This document shows, piece by piece, positions 60,777-64,000 of a stretch of DNA of 64,000 nt; position 1 is the stretch's first letter, and each line of letters starts with the position of its first letter. Under the pieces are notes generated by a model. It did no database searches. It was not told the DNA's origin and was given only the letters and a program-made list of their open reading frames with translations. Source of the DNA: Pontibacter ummariensis. Its GTDB lineage: Bacteria > Bacteroidota > Bacteroidia > Cytophagales > Hymenobacteraceae. The position numbers were made by a program, and so were the translations under genes. The DNA is taken from positions 124,001-188,000 of the forward strand of contig NZ_FZOQ01000003.1 of the NCBI RefSeq assembly GCF_900188175.1. The letters are read 5' to 3'.

Positions 60777-61217
60777 ATGGATAAGCTTAACTGGTCTATT
60801 TTAAAGTTGCTGCAGCAGAATGCGAGGCTGAGTTATGTAGAAATCGGGCGTGAGGTGGGGCTCTCTGCTCCAGCCGTGGCTGAGCGTATAAGCCGCATGG
60901 AAGAGCGTGGACTAATTGAGAGGTACCGGGCAGAGTTGAACCTAGCCGAAATTGGCCTGCCGCTCATGGCCTTTGTAACCTTGAAGGTGCACTCAGGGAA
61001 ACTGAATGCTTTTCTCGCCCTTGTGCCTTACTTGTCTGAAGTATTGGAGTGCCACCGGGTAACGGGCAATGAGTGCCTGGTGATGAAGTGCGCCATGAAG
61101 AGTCCGTTGCACCTGGAAGAGCTTATCAACAAGTTGATGGAGTACGGAGAGCCAACAACTTCGATTATACTCTCTTCTCCTGTAAAAAATAAAGTGCTTC
61201 ACAATGATGAAGTATAA
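60777..61217 (+). CDS. Lrp/AsnC family transcriptional regulator
   Basis: The 146-residue protein has an N-terminal winged HTH (ILKLLQQNARLSYVEIGREV, GLSAPAVAERISRMEERGLI) and a C-terminal RAM domain (AFVTLKVHSGKLNAFLALVP, VTGNECLVMKCAMKSPLHLE) that binds amino acids or other small ligands. I start at ATG 60777, where the family begins, although the frame is open far upstream. It lies head-to-head with the AhpD-like gene, a common arrangement for local Lrp regulators. Confidence 0.9.
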   Translation: MDKLNWSILKLLQQNARLSYVEIGREVGLSAPAVAERISRMEERGLIERYRAELNLAEIGLPLMAFVTLKVHSGKLNAFLALVPYLSEVLECHRVTGNECLVMKCAMKSPLHLEELINKLMEYGEPTTSIILSSPVKNKVLHNDEV

Positions 61218-61393
61218 AACCGCTTTTTGTCCACGGCTGATATCGTTTCATGAGCGTCTGTTCCGCTCACCTTTATGTCAACAGTATAGGTCGCCTAGAC
61301 CGAGCAAAATAATTTAATCCATCCTGCGTCTTTTGGCCTCGCTCTCCGTCATCAGGTTGTAAAAAGAACAAAAAACAACCAAAAGACATAAAA

Positions 61394-62461
61394 ATGGAAC
61401 CAATGTACATCTACGCCACTCCCCGCCAAGTAGCTCAGTGGCGACAAGAACAGAAAGTTAATCCCACCGCTCAGCAAACGCCGGACCATCAGGAGCCAAA
61501 TGCCACCTGCGTCTACCAGAAAGAAACGAAGTTGCCGCTGAATCAAAACAGTTACGTACCCCTTTGTCTGCTGCTTGTTGCCTTACTTACAAGCCTGGCT
61601 TCGCTTGCCCAAAGCAGCCGGGACAAGAGCACGCTGTTTAAAGAAGTCTCTCCAGCTTCCGATCACTATAAAACAATAAGTTCAGCAGACGCCACGGCCA
61701 GGGACGCCGATCTGGAAACGATCGCCTTTCCTGAAAAAGATTTCCGACGTGGTGCCTACCTGAAGATGCGCACCGTCTACCTCGATGTTCCGGTGGAGGC
61801 GTTCAAAATACAGCCCTACCCGGCCAACAGCTCGGAGCAGACCCGCAAAGAACTCGACTTCCTCCTGGAACTGCAGGAAAAGCGAACAGCAGAAGACGAG
61901 GCCAGAACAGACACCTTGGCCATCGTGTACCATGACCCGTTTACTGTGAATCCCAACGACCCTGACTACCCCCGCAACGTGAGCAGCCTGTTCTATGTTG
62001 GCCGGAACCTTGGTGTATGGTTTAGTCCAGAGCAATTGCCGGTGACAAGCCGAGTGCTGCAGAACGTAATTCAGGATGCCACCTTTTACTTTTTTTCGCT
62101 GAAGGCGCAGTTTAACCGTGCCAGACCTTATCACCTGGAGCCCCGCCTGAAGAACCTGGAAGCTCCCGGCCATGCCTCTTACCCTAGCGGACACTCTTCT
62201 GCTTCACACGTGCATGCTTATTTGCTAAGCAACCTGCTACCGGAGTATAGAGAGCAGTTTTTGCGCAATGCTTATGATCTTGCCTTTTCCCGTGAGGTGC
62301 GGGGCGTGCACTACCCCAGTGATTCTGAAGCCGGCAGGGCGTTCGCCAAACAATTCGTGGCTGAGCTGATGAAAAGCAAGAAATTCAACGCTGACTATGC
62401 TGCCATGAAAGCCGAGATCGAGGAAGTGAAAAGCAAGCATTCGCTGACTCTGAAGAAATAG
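61394..62461 (+). CDS. PAP2 superfamily phosphatase (class A acid phosphatase type)
   Basis: The protein carries the three PAP2 motifs: KAQFNRARPY (K-x6-RP), YPSGHSSASH (PSGH) and SREVRGVHYPSD (SR-x5-H), in the order of bacterial class A non-specific acid phosphatases such as PhoN. As called from ATG 61394 it has 355 aa, but a signal peptide (YVPLCLLLVALLTSLASLAQ) starts only near residue 54. A TTG at 61532 would give a normal N-terminus for export, so the first 46 residues may not be translated. The enzyme is probably periplasmic. Confidence 0.85.
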   Translation: MEPMYIYATPRQVAQWRQEQKVNPTAQQTPDHQEPNATCVYQKETKLPLNQNSYVPLCLLLVALLTSLASLAQSSRDKSTLFKEVSPASDHYKTISSADATARDADLETIAFPEKDFRRGAYLKMRTVYLDVPVEAFKIQPYPANSSEQTRKELDFLLELQEKRTAEDEARTDTLAIVYHDPFTVNPNDPDYPRNVSSLFYVGRNLGVWFSPEQLPVTSRVLQNVIQDATFYFFSLKAQFNRARPYHLEPRLKNLEAPGHASYPSGHSSASHVHAYLLSNLLPEYREQFLRNAYDLAFSREVRGVHYPSDSEAGRAFAKQFVAELMKSKKFNADYAAMKAEIEEVKSKHSLTLKK

Positions 62462-62467
62462 AATACC

Positions 62468-62869
62468 ATGCTAGTTGTCAAGAAACCATTGGTAACCGCC
62501 ATCACAGCGGGTACCTACTTCCTGCTAGCCTTCAGCAGCCTCACCAAGATCTTCTTCATTCCTTACATCGCTGCTAAATTTGAGGTGTTGGGCATAGCCG
62601 AGTTTGGTCGGCTGTTCGGATACATGGAGCTGATCGCTTTTATGCTTTATATTTACCCGCGCACTATGGGATTTGGCTTTGTGTTGCTGTGCAGTTACCT
62701 GGGTGGGGCCATCGCCACTGACATTCATGCCCCGGAGTATCTGTATCAACCCATCGTTGTGCTTACCTTTGTGTTCTTAACTACCTACCTGCGAAATCCT
62801 GCTCTTTTCTCCGACAGGCTTGTTGCAGTCAAAAAGAGTTGTTGTACAGTGGTTTCGTATCAGGACTAG
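62468..62869 (+). CDS. DoxX-like membrane protein
   Basis: The 133-residue protein has four hydrophobic segments (about 10-33, 45-62, 66-86, 92-110) and a DoxX-like pattern (AGTYFLLAFSSLTKIFFIPY, FEVLGIAEFGRLFGYMELIA). The function of this small family is unsettled; it is often annotated as a quinol- or electron-transfer-linked membrane protein. It lies 6 nt after the PAP2 gene and probably shares its transcript. Confidence 0.8.
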   Translation: MLVVKKPLVTAITAGTYFLLAFSSLTKIFFIPYIAAKFEVLGIAEFGRLFGYMELIAFMLYIYPRTMGFGFVLLCSYLGGAIATDIHAPEYLYQPIVVLTFVFLTTYLRNPALFSDRLVAVKKSCCTVVSYQD

Positions 62870-62905
62870 GTATTTCAGCAGCTTGACTACCTACTTTATG
62901 AAGTT

Positions 62906-63400
62906 ATGATCGAAGTAATAGAAATGCTTTCGGAGCACTCCGAGGCAGTGCTGAGAATTTATGCTGAGGGTCTTGCAACCGGGCAAGCCACATTCAACAC
63001 AGCGGTTCCTTCCTGGCAGGAGTGGGACATGGGGCACCTGTCCCACAGCCGCCTGGTGGCAGTACAGGATGGTAACGTTCAGGGTTGGGCAGCCCTCTCT
63101 CCGGTCTCCTCCAGGTACTGCTACCGGGGAGTGGCCGAATTCAGCATTTACGTTGGTCGTGCAAATCGCGGGAAAGGAGTAGGCAGCCTGCTGATGCAGC
63201 ACCTCATTGAGGAGAGTGAGGTAAACGGTATCTGGACCCTGTACTCCTCCACTTTCCCGGAGAACGCAGCCAGTGTAAGCCTCCAGAAGAAGTGTGGCTT
63301 TCGTATGATCGGCTATCGGGAGAAGATTTCCTGTTTGAACGGTCAGTGGCGCGACACGGTGCTGCTTGAGAGAAGAAGCAGTAAAGTGGGAATAGACTAA
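62906..63400 (+). CDS. GNAT N-acetyltransferase, phosphinothricin-acetyltransferase (PAT/ArsN) type
   Basis: The 164-residue protein starts with VLRIYAEGLATGQATFNTAV, matching the PAT/ArsN group (IYNxGIxxxxATFE), then carries FSIYVGRANRGKGVGSLLMQ with the acetyl-CoA loop RGKGVG, and CGFRMIGYREKI near the end. Members acetylate phosphinothricin, methionine sulfone or similar compounds. The real substrate is unknown, and no arsenic genes are seen in the window. It lies 36 nt after the DoxX-like gene. Confidence 0.88.
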   Translation: MIEVIEMLSEHSEAVLRIYAEGLATGQATFNTAVPSWQEWDMGHLSHSRLVAVQDGNVQGWAALSPVSSRYCYRGVAEFSIYVGRANRGKGVGSLLMQHLIEESEVNGIWTLYSSTFPENAASVSLQKKCGFRMIGYREKISCLNGQWRDTVLLERRSSKVGID

Positions 63401-63427
63401 TGGAGGAGTAACCAAAAGACCTGAAAG

Positions 63428-64000
63428 ATGGAAACAAAGTGTAATGTGCCGGCATTCTGGCTGGAGTACAAGGATATGGTTCATGACTATATACTGAAGC
63501 GCGTAAAGAACGAGGCGCTGGCTCAGGACCTGACACAAGAGGTGCTCCTGAAAGTATACAGGTTCTGCCACACCCGCAGTGGTGTAAAAAACAAGCGCTC
63601 CTGGCTCTTCGAGATGTCCCGCAACACCATCGTGGACCACTACCGCCGGGAAAGCAAAACAGAAAGCTATGAAACCATAACTGATCCCCAGGCACCTGCC
63701 GAAAGCAGCGATGTCTATGAAAGCATGTCAGACTACATCAGGCCACTGCTCTGTTGCCTGCCTGAGATGTACGCCCGTCCCCTGCAACTGGACCTAGACG
63801 GGGTGGACCAGAAGGAAATTGCACAGCGCCTGGGCCTGGAATTGTCGACAGCAAAATCAAGGGTGCAGCGCTCGCGCAAAAAAGTTAAGGATCTTTTGCA
63901 GGAGTGTCTATACCTGGAGCTCGATGTCTCGGGAAGGGTAACCGGCTTCGCGGCCAAGCCTACTTGTGTGGCGCTTCAAGAATTTGACAAAAAGCACAGG
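63428..64000 (+). CDS. RNA polymerase sigma factor, SigZ-like, partial
   Basis: The gene starts at ATG 63428, 27 nt after the GNAT gene, and is open to the right edge (191 codons, no stop). Region 2 is seen in VHDYILKRVKNEALAQDLTQ, EVLLKVYRF and SWLFEMSRNTIVDHYRR; region 4 in LDLDGVDQKEIAQRLGLEL with STAKSRVQRSRKKVKDLL. After region 4 it continues to YLELDVSGRVTGFAAKPT, which matches the Cys-containing tail of SigZ-type ECF-like factors (CVAL at the edge). No anti-sigma gene is visible within the window. Confidence 0.88.
   Translation, partial: METKCNVPAFWLEYKDMVHDYILKRVKNEALAQDLTQEVLLKVYRFCHTRSGVKNKRSWLFEMSRNTIVDHYRRESKTESYETITDPQAPAESSDVYESMSDYIRPLLCCLPEMYARPLQLDLDGVDQKEIAQRLGLELSTAKSRVQRSRKKVKDLLQECLYLELDVSGRVTGFAAKPTCVALQEFDKKHR

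Overview
The window reads as a stretch of Bacteroidota chromosome, most like the Cytophagales family Hymenobacteraceae (Pontibacter-like). The grounds are: a metalloprotease with a type IX secretion C-terminal domain, many -7 promoter elements of the Bacteroidota TAnnTTTG type with few Shine-Dalgarno sequences, monocyclic carotenoid genes (crtD, cruF), families such as DUF4783, DUF6952 and DUF4105, and moderate GC. The genus is an inference from content only.

Layout. 1-3.6 kb: DUF4105 protein (cut by the left edge), rsmI, a pterin carbinolamine dehydratase, a stress-type SDR and two small hydrophilic proteins. 3.7-7.2 kb: a phosphoesterase, then glyA-tatC-rpiB closed by a terminator. 7.3-14.7 kb: a GT-C-like membrane protein, rbfA, a methyltransferase, a LolC/E-type permease and a SNF2 helicase. 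15-18.4 kb: SRPBCC protein, crtD, cruF and a TetR-type regulator. 18.5-30.6 kb: DUF6952-thioredoxin, prfA, a beta-helix lipoprotein, YjbQ, an M43 protease, gpmI, DUF4783-nadC-PH-like membrane protein, a methyltransferase and a ZIP transporter. 30.8-41.8 kb: an M61 peptidase, envelope proteins and many small Bacteroidota genes, among them an hsp20 gene behind a sigma-54-like promoter and a FAD-Rieske oxidoreductase.

42.0-44.5 kb is the accessory island: a REP-associated tyrosine transposase (RAYT) with its palindromic REP repeats, a decayed second RAYT, a second family of inverted stem-loops, and a stand-alone SIR2-like gene that is a candidate phage-defence NADase.

44.6-56.3 kb is conserved again: nrdA and nrdB on the minus strand, a gene-free 0.6 kb region with an AT-rich stretch and a cluster of DnaA boxes (candidate oriC or DnaA-controlled nrdB promoter), rplU-rpmA, then a SAM-I riboswitch in front of metH-metF, and lhgO. 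56.3-64 kb: hemW, a BamA/TamA-family protein, the initiator tRNA-fMet, VOC, AhpD-like and Lrp-type genes, a PAP2 phosphatase, DoxX-like and GNAT proteins and a SigZ-like sigma factor cut by the right edge.

Themes that link the genes: one-carbon and methionine metabolism (glyA, metH, metF, SAM riboswitch), NAD metabolism (nadC, and a possible NAD-degrading SIR2 effector), deoxynucleotide supply next to the candidate origin, and carotenoid end-group modification. Promoters with the pattern TTG-N20-TAnnTTTG recur ahead of glyA, rplU, the tRNA and (with one mismatch) the Lrp-type gene.
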